A DNA stretch of 64,000 bases from Paludisphaera mucosa (GTDB taxonomy: Bacteria > Planctomycetota > Planctomycetia > Isosphaerales > Isosphaeraceae), in NCBI RefSeq assembly GCF_029589435.1, contig NZ_JARRAG010000005.1, positions 38,765 through 102,764 on the forward strand, read 5' to 3'. The notes under the pieces are model-generated. The model was given only the letters and a program-made list of their open reading frames with translations, did no database searches and was not told the origin of the DNA. The position numbers and the translations under genes were made by a program. The first letter of the stretch is position 1. Every line of letters begins with the position of its first letter. Below are positions 36,101 to 43,444 of the stretch, piece after piece.

Positions 36101-36405
36101 AGCGCCCGATCGGCGACGTCCAGCGCCAGCCAGTGGACCGGGTCGGCGGCGCGGAAGGCCTCGCCTGAGACCCGGAAGCGGACCCGGTCGAACTCGTAGT
36201 CGCGGATGACGGCCGCCTCGGTCGCGCAGGTGTGGTCCGGGGCGTCCAGGCCCTCGACGAAATAGGCGTCGAGGTCGAGCCGTTCGCGTGGGAGACGTCG
36301 GAACGCCCGACGGCGAGCCAGCGCGTTCTCCCAGAGCGCCTGCGGCGAAGGGGCGTCGGCGAACTCGCAGGCCATACCAATGATCGCGATCCGCTTGGTG
36401 CTCAT
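30130..36405 (-). CDS. pksE: Enediyne-type iterative type I polyketide synthase with fused thioesterase
   Basis: The 2091-residue enzyme has the domain order of enediyne polyketide synthases: KS (1-430; Cys213, His346, His388), AT (about 590-860; GHSVGE, Ser661), ACP (about 950-1015; DLHLNSIAV, Ser984), KR (about 1215-1440; TGGGKGVAAECA, Tyr1363) and DH (about 1480-1740; His1493 in HVFQGERLLP). An integrated phosphopantetheinyl transferase follows (about 1755-1935; GCDVEP with Asp1837 and Glu1839, then Glu1884 and Lys1888). In known systems this core builds a linear polyene on its own ACP. The last 140 residues are a hot-dog thioesterase like CalE7/DynE7 (EESNLLGNIYFVNHLRWQGR), which is normally a separate protein. 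The ATG overlaps the unbU stop by four bases. All key residues appear intact. Confidence 0.95.
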   Translation of the reverse strand: MSTKRIAIIGMACEFADAPSPQALWENALARRRAFRRLPRERLDLDAYFVEGLDAPDHTCATEAAVIRDYEFDRVRFRVSGEAFRAADPVHWLALDVADRALVDAGFPDGADLPREQTGVYLGNTLTGETSRAQALRLRWPYVRRTIASALTSEGWPPDRRRKFLDELEVRYKAPFPPVGPETLSGGLSNTIAGRICNHFGFNGGGSTVDAACASSLLAVVHACTALSVGDLDVALAGGVDVSLDPFELVGFAKAGALTSGEMRVFDARSDGFWPGEGCGVVVLMRWEDALAQGKRIRCTLPGWGVSSDGHGGLTRPEVEGQVLALRRAYRRAGFGIDSVAYFEGHGTGTAVGDATELRALGRARREADREVVSGPTAVGSVKANIGHTKAAAGVAGLIKAVMALDVQVIPPATSCDIPHPELTAPTAALRAPTDGEPWPADLPFRAGVSAMGFGGINVHVVLENLEAQRRRSLTPEQSRLLRSPQDAELFVFEEDSAGALRAWIEDFHRLAPGLSRSELTDAAGTLAFRLGPRRKPYRAAVVASTPAELVKRLEVLRLRLDDGPGTRLDVRNGVFVGEGCETPRVGFLFPGQGSPVYRAPDSWARRFPAVRRAYETADLPEVRDGRSTDVAQPAILAAAIAGLAVLDEVGLVAEVGVGHSVGELSALYWGGCIDATTLMRLAKARGRAMAGCVAGGDAGAMASLGADRTWAETLIDGEPVVVAALNSPRQTVVSGPTCAVARVVERARLAGVAATILGVSRAFHSPLVADAMTPLAEAIGRERLAPPRKAVVSTVTGALLERDADLASILCRQVTAPIRFVEAFSACEGIDLWVEVGPGDVLGGLAAESGASHVVSLDVGGASFRGLLGAVAAAFAAGCAVRPGVLFEDRFLRPLDLGATPRFFTNPCESISPSDPLESPRGATAERVEVPGSRQDLEAPTIGVSVQGRAVDVVRRLVAERTELPVEEVGDDHRLLRDLHLNSIAVSQLVVEAARRLGMPAPVLPTRFANVTVAEAAAALEESAWGGTKASDAPSAALGLGDWVRPFTVEWVEKTRPPRSASADGDVSWHIVAPTGDGIAQELGRTLGRAGGPGVAVVLPDEAESSWLELLLEGARAALKLATDGRFLVVGSGGVGAAFAKSVHLEAPWLDTAAVVVPLSHPDAAAWVVAEAPTGRGFVEVRYDSSGHRFEPSLRPLGPLGSPPARHSLGSEDVVLVTGGGKGVAAECALELARRTGVRLGLMGRARPEDDPDLAANLQRIRAAGVDCQYASADVTHADEVRRAVATVEAGLGPITAVVHAAGVNEPRPLVELDLELLQRTSAPKVQGLRNVLDAVSSRRIHLLVTFGSIIARTGMRGEAHYALANAWQTELTGRFQAEHPACYCLALEWSVWASVGMGERLGRIEALTREGVGPIPTETGAALFTALVAKRPPHASVVVAGRIGDSPTLSLARPPLPALRFLDRLLIDYPGIELVAETDLSRKADPYLDDHVFQGERLLPAVIGLEAMAQAVAGVMRGQGPMPTIIEEVAFERPIIIDDAGSTTVRLVALVREGGVVEVALRCHATGYHLDHFRATFRSGPEHPWAAGIHDPGAGEAVDRLSLDPERELYGALLFQGGRFRRLRSYDRLTAKACRAEVAPSDRRNWFGDRPEEEPILGDPGARDAAVHCVQACIPHVSVLPVGVRRIIADPVWRKGPRRVVADERSCDDGVFTYDLTIFDANATPVERWEGLRLKVIGSTHNIGRWPAVLLAPYLERRASELAPGLEVAFAVETGEAADRRSRTDRAMARAFGDATPVRRRPDGKPDAFKGLHSSAAHAGMLTLAAVGRWPLGCDVEPARARPVDDWLGVLGEHRLGLARRLADEAGGGLDAAAARVWAASESLQKLGSIDPDTLVHETTDSGGWETFRAGGATVLAHVLPVAGEPDLIAVALAVRPPQLNGLHADEGGRRRTYEYRHVIGLEESNLLGNIYFVNHLRWQGRCREMFLRDHAPAVLAALERDIALVTTNVSCDFLSELKPFDEVAVRMSLESLGTYSIAFHFDYWRVSSDGELLVACGRQSVACLRRGPAGPTPSPIPEALRTALAEFS

Positions 36406-37367
36406 CGCTCCGCGGTCTCCAGCACCGGCGCCCCCACTTGCGTAACCGGCGACGATGCGTGAGACGCTCTAGTCGCGCGGGCCGGCGACCGTCTTCGGGG
36501 CCGGCCCGAGTAAGCCAGTGCGGCCCCGCGAAGCGAACAGACCAGCAGGAGCGAGAAGAAGAGCCCGAACACGACGTGCGAAGCGGTGAGCGCCCCGTAC
36601 ACCGCCGCCACCGCGCCGCCGAAAAGGAGCTGCCCCCCCAGCGACGACGGCGTCGTGCCCGGGTCCGTCACCATGTAGAAGGTGAACAATAAAAACGCCA
36701 TCCCGGTCATCGGCAGCAGCGTCGCCGTCAAGGGCGTGCCCCCGACTTGGCTGCGAATCACCGCCTGAATCACGAAGCCCCCCAACCAACCGAAGATCAA
36801 GGGCATCTTCCTGGTGAACCTTGTATTCAGGAACGTGCCGGATATCACCAGTATCAGCGGCAGGAACCAGTCGCCGGCCCCCGTCAGGTTCTCGGTGAAC
36901 TGGTACGGCGGCGCGATGCCGACCCAGGGGAAGGCGAGCAGGGTGACGGCGATCCCTGTATTCGAAGGGTTCAGGCAGTGTCGCACCCCCGACCCCACCG
37001 GCACCCGCACCAGCGATTTTGAGCTGATGGCGACGGCCGCCGCGAAGGCGATCGGCGTCAGACGATCGTTGGCGTACAGGAGCATCGCGACGGCCAACCC
37101 CGAAATGTGGGCTGGGAGCAGGAAGTCGACGTAACGACCGACGCCGCCTGCGAACCGGCACGGGCGGTCCTCTGACCAGGCGTTCGCGGCCTCAAGGGTC
37201 AGCTCCAGAAGATATGCTGTGGCCAGGGCTACGAGCGGCTGGGCCCACGACTGCTCAAACCCCAGGATCGAATGTCCCAAGAGGTTGAGGATCGTGATCG
37301 CCGCCGCAAACCGTCGCAGGGCGGCAAGTCGGAGGCCGTCCGCCGTCGCGGGGGTCCGCTGCGTCAT
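36402..37367 (-). CDS. unbU: UnbU-like enediyne cassette membrane protein (RnfD/NqrB fold)
   Basis: The 321-residue polytopic membrane protein has about eight hydrophobic segments and the RnfD/NqrB-family signatures CLNPSNTGIAVTLLAFPWVG and TFYMVTDPGTTPSSLGGQ. Proteins of this type (UnbU, E5) are a constant member of enediyne gene cassettes next to the polyketide synthase; their exact role is not settled. A redox or transport function is suggested by the ion-pumping relatives. The start overlaps the unbV stop (ATGA) and the stop overlaps the pksE start (ATGA), so all are translated from one message. The last 35 residues are Arg/Ser-rich and probably cytoplasmic. Confidence 0.93.
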   Translation of the reverse strand: MTQRTPATADGLRLAALRRFAAAITILNLLGHSILGFEQSWAQPLVALATAYLLELTLEAANAWSEDRPCRFAGGVGRYVDFLLPAHISGLAVAMLLYANDRLTPIAFAAAVAISSKSLVRVPVGSGVRHCLNPSNTGIAVTLLAFPWVGIAPPYQFTENLTGAGDWFLPLILVISGTFLNTRFTRKMPLIFGWLGGFVIQAVIRSQVGGTPLTATLLPMTGMAFLLFTFYMVTDPGTTPSSLGGQLLFGGAVAAVYGALTASHVVFGLFFSLLLVCSLRGAALAYSGRPRRRSPARATRASHASSPVTQVGAPVLETAER

Positions 37368-39367
37368 CGGTCGACGCCTCCCATTTCAGTCCGGGACGTC
37401 ACCCCCGCAGGGATGGCCCTCTTGAGCTCCGACCAGCCGAGTTGGACGGTGTGCCAGCCGGGCGGAAGGCTCAATTCCTCCCGCCGGACCTGCCCATTCG
37501 GGTCGCGCCATCTCAATGTGATCGAGAGCAACGTCCCCGGCGTCACCGGGCCGAGCCCGAAATGGAGGTCGGGGCTGCGCTTGCCGGAGTGGCCGTTGCC
37601 GCCGTCGCACTGCGCGACGAGGCGGCGTCCGCTCGGCAAGGCGACGGACGCCTCAGCCCCGATCGCCGGCCGGCCGGGCGTGTCGGGGCCTGGGTGGCCC
37701 GTTCGGGCCGATGTGGCCTCGGGCCGCAGGGGCAAACGCAAGTGCAGGCCCAGGAAAGCGTCGGAACCCGTCGACTCGTTATGGTGGAAGGTCGACGCGG
37801 CCCACTGGTTGGCGACCGCGAAGTCGAGCCTGCCGTCGCCGTCGACGTCGGCCGTGGCGATCCCGCGGCTGACCCCGGGCTCGGCCAGTCCCAGCTCCGC
37901 GGACAGGTCGACGAACCGGCCCCCGAACCGGACGAAGAACGGGTTGCGCCGACCGCCGCTGAGATCGTCCCCTGACGCGAACCGTGGCCAGTTCCCAGGG
38001 TCGCTCAGCAGCTCATCATGGCCCATCGCCAATTCCTGGAGCTCCGGCCAGCGATCCACGTCTCCCTTCATGAACCCGACCGCCTGAAGCGCCTCCAGGT
38101 CCCCGTCGTTGTCGAAGTCCGCCAGCCTCGCCTCCCAGCCCCAACCGCTCCGAGACAGCCCAAGCTCCTCGCTCCGATCGACGTAGGGCGCGACGCCCTC
38201 TCGGAAGGATCCGGCCTCGCCCGTGCTGATGAACGCGAAGTGACTCTCGAGCAGGGCGAACTCGGTCGCGATGTTGCTCACGAACAGGTCGAGAAGGCCG
38301 TCGCCGTTGAGGTCGCCGAAGTCGACGCCCATTCCTTTAAACGAGTCGCGCCCGAGCACCTTCGACGACGGGGTGGTCAGTCCACGACGTCCCTCCACCG
38401 GGGCGAACCGGATCGAACCCGGATGCGACCGGTTGTGCAACAGGCGGTCGGGGCCGAAGTCGTTCGCGAAGTAGAGCTCGGGGAGCAGGTCGCCGTCGAG
38501 GTCCGCAGCACCGACGGCGAGGGTCCAACCGTACAGGGTCGAATCGTCGAGGACGCCAGCCTCCTCGCGGAAGCGGACGTCGGGCTCGCCTCCCGACGTC
38601 GCGTCCGACCATATGAAGATGTGTTTTTCACCAGAATTGAACGCGCGGGACATCGACCGCTGCATGGAAGCCGTGCCTCGCGTGTCGACGTCGAGGATGC
38701 GCGATCCATCGGGGAAATAGTTGGCGACCACCAGGTCGGCGTGGCCGTCGCCGTCGAGGTCGGCGAGCGTCGCCGCGTTCGTGAACCACCGGTCGGACGT
38801 GGATGATACCTCGCGGGGGGCGAACGCCGAGCGCGCCGGCCCGGTCTCGCGGCTGGGCCGGCGGAGGAAGGCCACGGGGGTCCGGCCCCAATAATATACG
38901 AGCACGTCGGCCAGCCCGTCCTCGTTCAGGTCGCCGACCAGGGACCCCATGGGAGCCATCGTCGCCGGCTCGTAGTGCAGAGGGTTCGGATCCAGCGTGA
39001 ACGGCTCGTATCGGTCGGGTGTCCCCGGTGCCGGGGCGAGGATCACCCTGTCGGTCCGCGTGTCGACGTAGACCACGTCGTTCGGCAATCCGTCGCCGTC
39101 CAGGTCGTGCAGCGCGACGGCGGCGCCCACCGAGGAGATCCAGGCCGAAATACCCTCCAGCCGTGGGTGGACCGAACGCCGTGACCGAGGCTGCGGGCTG
39201 GTCCCGACCGGCTCGGGCAACTCGACCGTCGTGAACCGGAAACGGGCCGCTACCCTTTCGCGAAGGGCGATCTGCGGGTAGGAAGGCCGCGCCGCCGCGT
39301 ACAGGGTCGCAAGCACCGAAATCGCGATGAGCCGAGCCGCGTTCCGTCGAAGGATCGAGGTCGTCAT
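37364..39367 (-). CDS. unbV: UnbV-like enediyne cassette protein (FG-GAP repeats, ASPIC/UnbV domain)
   Basis: The start at 39367 is preferred to the longer frame because its ATG overlaps the unbL stop (ATGA), as at the other junctions of this operon. The 667-residue product has a signal-like N terminus (NAARLIAISVLATLYAAA). A propeller of FG-GAP repeats follows, with Ca loops (DLDGDGLPND, DLNEDGLADV, DLDGDGHADL, DLNGDGLLDL, DVDGDGRLDF). The ASPIC/UnbV C-terminal domain is IGAEASVALPSGRRLVAQCD, then NGHSGKRSPDLHFGLG. UnbV proteins (E4) belong to the conserved enediyne core, but their biochemical role is unknown. The CRTAC1-like architecture means an extracytoplasmic site is likely. Confidence 0.93.
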   Translation of the reverse strand: MTTSILRRNAARLIAISVLATLYAAARPSYPQIALRERVAARFRFTTVELPEPVGTSPQPRSRRSVHPRLEGISAWISSVGAAVALHDLDGDGLPNDVVYVDTRTDRVILAPAPGTPDRYEPFTLDPNPLHYEPATMAPMGSLVGDLNEDGLADVLVYYWGRTPVAFLRRPSRETGPARSAFAPREVSSTSDRWFTNAATLADLDGDGHADLVVANYFPDGSRILDVDTRGTASMQRSMSRAFNSGEKHIFIWSDATSGGEPDVRFREEAGVLDDSTLYGWTLAVGAADLDGDLLPELYFANDFGPDRLLHNRSHPGSIRFAPVEGRRGLTTPSSKVLGRDSFKGMGVDFGDLNGDGLLDLFVSNIATEFALLESHFAFISTGEAGSFREGVAPYVDRSEELGLSRSGWGWEARLADFDNDGDLEALQAVGFMKGDVDRWPELQELAMGHDELLSDPGNWPRFASGDDLSGGRRNPFFVRFGGRFVDLSAELGLAEPGVSRGIATADVDGDGRLDFAVANQWAASTFHHNESTGSDAFLGLHLRLPLRPEATSARTGHPGPDTPGRPAIGAEASVALPSGRRLVAQCDGGNGHSGKRSPDLHFGLGPVTPGTLLSITLRWRDPNGQVRREELSLPPGWHTVQLGWSELKRAIPAGVTSRTEMGGVDR

Positions 39368-40320
39368 GCCGCGATGCCCCCCCCCGACAACCGCGTTCGG
39401 ATCCGCGCCCGCCAAATTTCGTAGACCGGAACGGCCGACTGGTCCCCGGGCAGGTCGATCAGGGCGTCATCGGTCACGACGGCCGCCTCCTCGGCGCCTC
39501 GGCCGCAAAGCACGCGACAAGCCAGTTCGGTGTGGGCGGCGGGGTTCCTCGCGCGTTGCCTGGCCTTCGCGGCGAACGCCGCCCCCTGGGCCAGCTGCTC
39601 CGGGTCCGGGCAGGCCGCCCGGAGGGCGGTGATCTCGTCCCGACCGACGCCGCCCGCATATCCGCAGGCAAGCCCTACGCCCGCCCACAAGTCAACTCGA
39701 CGATCGGGTGCGAACGTCCCAATTCGACGGGCGATTCGGCCGACGTCCGCCCCTTCCGCAAACCAGAGGCTGCGTCCGAGGCCCTGGTCGAACGCCCGCA
39801 AGGCGTAGCCCGCGAACTCACCGGGCGACTCGCACGCGTCGAGATATCGGGGCGGGTGAAAGTAGCCTTGGTGGAAGCCATAGCCGTCGACTGCGAGCCA
39901 ACCGAGCAACGGGTCGAGGCCGCGGAGCAACCGTCCGGACCCCCATGGCAGCCGAGCGAGTGCGCAACCGAACCCGACATGGAGCATGTAGACGTGCGGG
40001 GCGCCTGGGCCGTGCAGGAGGGCCCGGAAGCGACTTGCACCCCACGGGGTCAGTCCGTCGAGAATCGCCGCCGCCATCGCCGCCCCTTCGTACGCGAAGC
40101 CGCGAGTCTCGACGGCGAATCCATCAAGGCGCTCTCCCAACCCGACCACGTTCGGAGCTTCCAGCGCAGCGTTGTACCCCGCGATGAAGACTCGCCCGAC
40201 CGATTCGAGGCGCTGGTGAGCCTCGATGCCGGCCTCGCGGAATCCCCGACGCACGAAACCGGCCTCCTCCGCCTCGATGCCCAGCCAGCTCCGGCGAAAC
40301 CGGCGATATAGCACTCCCAC
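39364..40320 (-). CDS. unbL: UnbL-like enediyne cassette protein (DUF1702)
   Basis: The gene starts with GTG at 40320, preceded by a weak GGGGAA stretch. The 318-residue product matches DUF1702 along its length: RRSWLGIEAEEAGFVRRGF at the N terminus, EGAAMAAAILDGLTPW, then HVYMLHVGFGCALARLPWG, GYGFHQGYFHPPRY and WFAEGADVGRIARRIG, then WAGVGLACGYAGGV. DUF1702 proteins (UnbL, E3) are found almost only with enediyne polyketide synthases and are part of the minimal cassette. The reaction is unknown. It is the first of the four core genes here and lies 121 bases after the amine oxidase gene. Confidence 0.94.
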   Translation of the reverse strand: MGVLYRRFRRSWLGIEAEEAGFVRRGFREAGIEAHQRLESVGRVFIAGYNAALEAPNVVGLGERLDGFAVETRGFAYEGAAMAAAILDGLTPWGASRFRALLHGPGAPHVYMLHVGFGCALARLPWGSGRLLRGLDPLLGWLAVDGYGFHQGYFHPPRYLDACESPGEFAGYALRAFDQGLGRSLWFAEGADVGRIARRIGTFAPDRRVDLWAGVGLACGYAGGVGRDEITALRAACPDPEQLAQGAAFAAKARQRARNPAAHTELACRVLCGRGAEEAAVVTDDALIDLPGDQSAVPVYEIWRARIRTRLSGGGIAA

Positions 40321-40441
40321 GTTCGTTTCCCCGAGCTACAAGGCGGCTTCTCAAACACCACGATCCCGATCGTGGCGAATCCTGGGCTCTCGAGACCCGC
40401 GCTACGAACTCGATGCGGGCGGTTGAACCTGTCAGGCGTCA

Positions 40442-41923
40442 TCAGGTGAGGGCCGATATTTCGTGCGCGACCCGCTGGCCTGACTCGAGGGCGCCGTTCA
40501 TCCAGCCGGGGAAGACCGAGGCGTGATCGCCCGCGAAGTGAAGCCGTCCCTCGCGACGTGCGAGAAGAGACCCCATTTCTGATTCCTGGCCTGGCAGGAA
40601 GACGGGATACGCCCCCCGGGCGAATGGTTCTCTGCCCCACCGAATTGCGACGGCCTCCTCGACCTCGGAGCCCAGGCCGGGGTGGATCTTCTCGCCGATG
40701 CCGATGGCCGTGCGGATGAGCTCCGGGGTTGTTCCAACCTGGTCGAGAGGACCCGCTCGGCCCATCGCATAGAAGACCATCAGTCCTCGCCCGTCCGCCC
40801 GATCGGACCAATCTTGATAGAGAATCGACTGGATCGGCAGGTCCGTGTACGTGACCCCTCCTCGACGGCCACCCTCACCCTCCCAGAACCGGCGGCGGCA
40901 CTGCAGCACGACTTTCGTGGCGGGCTCGTAGTTGAGTTCGCGGACCGCCCGGGCCTTCTCCGGCGAGAGCGCGGGCTCGAATACGACGTCCCGCAGGACC
41001 GAGAAGGGGACGGCCAACACGACTCGCTCGGCGACTAATCTTTCGCGACGACCATCCCGAATAAAGCAGACGACCGGCCGAGGCCCGCCGTGCTCCACAC
41101 GGACGACCTCGATTCCGTACTGGACGGCGTCCTTCAAACGACCGGCCATGAGCTTCGGAAGCCGATCGTTCCCCCCATCGATCGTGAAGAAACCGTCGTG
41201 GTAGTCATGCAGTTCCTCGCGGAAGTTGGCGAGGAACGCCGTATGTAAAAACGGCGCGAAACCCAACATGTCGCCGATCATCCGCAGCCCTTCGGTCGAG
41301 ACCTGGCGAGACTTCAGGAACTCGCCGAGCGACAGATGGTCGAGGTCGCTCAATTCGCGCGGCCAGGGGTTGACCGTCGGTGGCAGACGAAGTCGCATGT
41401 AGGGCTCGAGGGACCGCTCCCAGAGTCCGATCGGCCCCAGCCGGCGCTCCTCCTCCGGCAGTTCATACGGCAGAAGCTCCGGCCGACTTCGCACGTCGGA
41501 GCCCCGAAGCGCCCGGCCCCGAACGTAGTAATTTCGGTTCTCCTGGTCGGATCGCACGGGTCGGGGCTTCAGTCCGAACTTGCGAGCGAACCCCAGGGTG
41601 AGTGAATGGCTCGCGGGGATCCGCCACGGGCCCAACTCCACGTTGAATCCGTCGCGAAACGGGGCTCGGGCAGTCCGGACTCGCCCACCCGGCTCGGAAC
41701 GGGCCTCCAGCACCCGCACGGGAACTCCGCGCTCGGCGAGCTCAAGGGCGGCGGCGAGGCCCGCCAGGCCAGCCCCGACGACGACCACGGGAGGGCGGTC
41801 GTCGGAGCTGCTCGGCGGCCCGGCCCTCGTCCACGTCGCCCCGAAGGCGGAGCCGGCGCCGATCAGGAAGCGCCTCCGACTCGGAAGGGCGACTTCGGGA
41901 TCGAGGCCGGCCGTGGTCGTCAT
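40442..41923 (-). CDS. Tat-exported FAD-dependent amine oxidase
   Basis: The 493-residue flavoprotein has a twin-arginine leader (SRRRFLIGAGSAFGATWTRA) and then a dinucleotide-binding site (PVVVVGAGLAGLAAALELAE, with the Glu of VRVLEARSEPGGRVRT binding ribose). The C-terminal FAD motif is RLHFAGDHASVFPGWMNGAL, followed by ESGQRVAHEI. These are the marks of flavin monoamine/L-amino-acid oxidases. It would oxidise an amine substrate outside the cytoplasm, releasing peroxide. Its start overlaps the stop of the 41920 gene (ATGA), tying it to the operon that continues into unbL-unbV-unbU-pksE. It might modify the pathway product or supply an oxidant, but this is inference; the substrate cannot be read from the sequence. 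Confidence 0.88.
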   Translation of the reverse strand: MTTTAGLDPEVALPSRRRFLIGAGSAFGATWTRAGPPSSSDDRPPVVVVGAGLAGLAAALELAERGVPVRVLEARSEPGGRVRTARAPFRDGFNVELGPWRIPASHSLTLGFARKFGLKPRPVRSDQENRNYYVRGRALRGSDVRSRPELLPYELPEEERRLGPIGLWERSLEPYMRLRLPPTVNPWPRELSDLDHLSLGEFLKSRQVSTEGLRMIGDMLGFAPFLHTAFLANFREELHDYHDGFFTIDGGNDRLPKLMAGRLKDAVQYGIEVVRVEHGGPRPVVCFIRDGRRERLVAERVVLAVPFSVLRDVVFEPALSPEKARAVRELNYEPATKVVLQCRRRFWEGEGGRRGGVTYTDLPIQSILYQDWSDRADGRGLMVFYAMGRAGPLDQVGTTPELIRTAIGIGEKIHPGLGSEVEEAVAIRWGREPFARGAYPVFLPGQESEMGSLLARREGRLHFAGDHASVFPGWMNGALESGQRVAHEISALT

Positions 41924-43401
41924 CGAGCCCCCCCCGTAATCTCACGGCCGCGGCTCGGGCCGACATCCACGACGCGCCCGTCGTTCGGGACGTTCGGGGC
42001 GCCCTGACCTCGATTGATCGTCCGATAGGCTGTCGTGGTCGCGCGCGGCTCGTCGGCCTTGCCGTCGTGATCCAGGTCGAGCCAGCCGGCCGCGGTGCAT
42101 ATCGTCTCAGGGAGGTTCAGGTCGAGGATCCCGTCTCCATCCTCGTCGGTCATCTTGCCCTTCCAGGTGCCGGAGACGAAGGCGTTGCAGTATTCCCCCT
42201 TGTCATCGTCGGCGACGACCGCCCGCAGGAACTCGCCGCGGTCGAGGGTGCTGCCGTCCCCGTCGTCGTCGTCGAGCAGTTGGGCCATCGAGACGTAGCC
42301 CCAGCTCAGGAAGTTGCCTTTCACGTAGCGGATCGCGAAGTCGTCTCGCACGGGGATGTTGGGATCCAACTTCCACTGGCCGACGCGCACGAAGTTGACG
42401 TCCCCGTCCATTACGCCGGCGCTGGTGTTGCCGATCTGGCCCGAGACGAAGAAGGGCCGCTTTTCCGTCGAGACGAACGCGAAATTCGCGGTGTTCGGGT
42501 TGGTCCGCTCGGTCAAGCCGTGGAATCGGAAGGTCTCGTAGTGGGGGGCGCCGTCGGTGTAATAGTTCTTGATGCGCTTCGTCATCACCATGCGATGCTC
42601 CCGCGAAGCCACGGTGGTGTTCGCGTGGCATTTGCCGAAGACCTCCTCGATCTTCAGCGGCGAGAGCACGACCTTGACCCACGTTTTGAGCGGGGTCTTC
42701 ACGTAGACGTTGCAGAGGATATGCAGCGGGATCGACTGGTCGAAGACTCTCCCGGCGTAGCCGCGGACCTTTCGGCTGCCGAACCCCACGACCCCGACTC
42801 CCAACTCTTCGTGGAAGATGGAGGCCCACTCGCGGACCTCGATGTTGGAATCCTCCAGGGCCGTCTTCACGAAACCGACCGCGTTCGTCCCCCCGAATTT
42901 CGCGGCCGCCCAGAGAGCATCGATCCGGACCCTGGGATCCGCCTCGTTCTGGTAAGCCCGCAGTAATCCCGGCACGGCCTTTTCGCGATGCCGGTCGGCG
43001 TACTCGAAGACCGCCTGCTCCCGAAGCGTCGAGGAGTTGCCGACTCCCATGGCTTTGATCACCTCGGCGTCGGAGCGGGTGTCGAACCGACGACTGACGC
43101 GGTCGAGCGCGACCCGAAAATGCGTCCATTCGGCCGGGTCGACGCCGAGGTCCGTGGCGACCATGGCCTTCAGGTCGTCTCCCAGGTTGAGTTGCGACGG
43201 AACGACGTCGATCTCGCGCTCCTGCGTCAAACCGCCGCCAGGCGCGGGGGTCGCGGGCTTGACGGGTTCCTGCGCGGACGGCCTCACCGCCGGGACGACG
43301 GTGAACGCGGCCATGAGCAATCCCCGAGCAATAAACCGAATGGGTTGAGGAGCCAACACAGACGCCCTCCTTTCCACAAAATTCGATGGGGCTTTGGGCA
43401 C
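41920..43401 (-). CDS. Exported HEAT-like repeat protein of unknown function
   Basis: The 493-residue protein has an N-terminal signal region (ARGLLMAAFTVVPAVRPSAQ). A helical HEAT-like segment follows at about 110-200 (NSSTLREQAVFEYADRHREK, then AVPGLLRAYQNEADPRVRID, then ALWAAAKFGGTNAVGFVKTA). The C-terminal half is beta-rich and unfamiliar, with KCHANTTVASREHRMVMTKR and late acidic loops (DDDDGDGSTLDRGE, DEDGDGILDLNLPE, DLDHDGKADEP) that look Ca-binding. It is the first gene of the probable operon leading to the enediyne core and overlaps the amine oxidase start by four bases. The CHANT-type Cys/His stretch could bind metal or haem, but there is no CXXCH. No function is assigned. Confidence 0.8.
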   Translation of the reverse strand: MPKAPSNFVERRASVLAPQPIRFIARGLLMAAFTVVPAVRPSAQEPVKPATPAPGGGLTQEREIDVVPSQLNLGDDLKAMVATDLGVDPAEWTHFRVALDRVSRRFDTRSDAEVIKAMGVGNSSTLREQAVFEYADRHREKAVPGLLRAYQNEADPRVRIDALWAAAKFGGTNAVGFVKTALEDSNIEVREWASIFHEELGVGVVGFGSRKVRGYAGRVFDQSIPLHILCNVYVKTPLKTWVKVVLSPLKIEEVFGKCHANTTVASREHRMVMTKRIKNYYTDGAPHYETFRFHGLTERTNPNTANFAFVSTEKRPFFVSGQIGNTSAGVMDGDVNFVRVGQWKLDPNIPVRDDFAIRYVKGNFLSWGYVSMAQLLDDDDGDGSTLDRGEFLRAVVADDDKGEYCNAFVSGTWKGKMTDEDGDGILDLNLPETICTAAGWLDLDHDGKADEPRATTTAYRTINRGQGAPNVPNDGRVVDVGPSRGREITGGAR

Positions 43402-43444
43402 TCCTGGAAACCTGAACGGAAGTCTCGACGAACCAGTGACGCGC

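Noticed and set aside
30130..36405. Polyunsaturated fatty acid synthase as the identity of the large synthase
   Set aside because: It has a single ACP with LNSI, an internal PPTase and a CalE7-like thioesterase, and its neighbours are UnbL/UnbV/UnbU; PUFA synthases have tandem ACPs and different partners.
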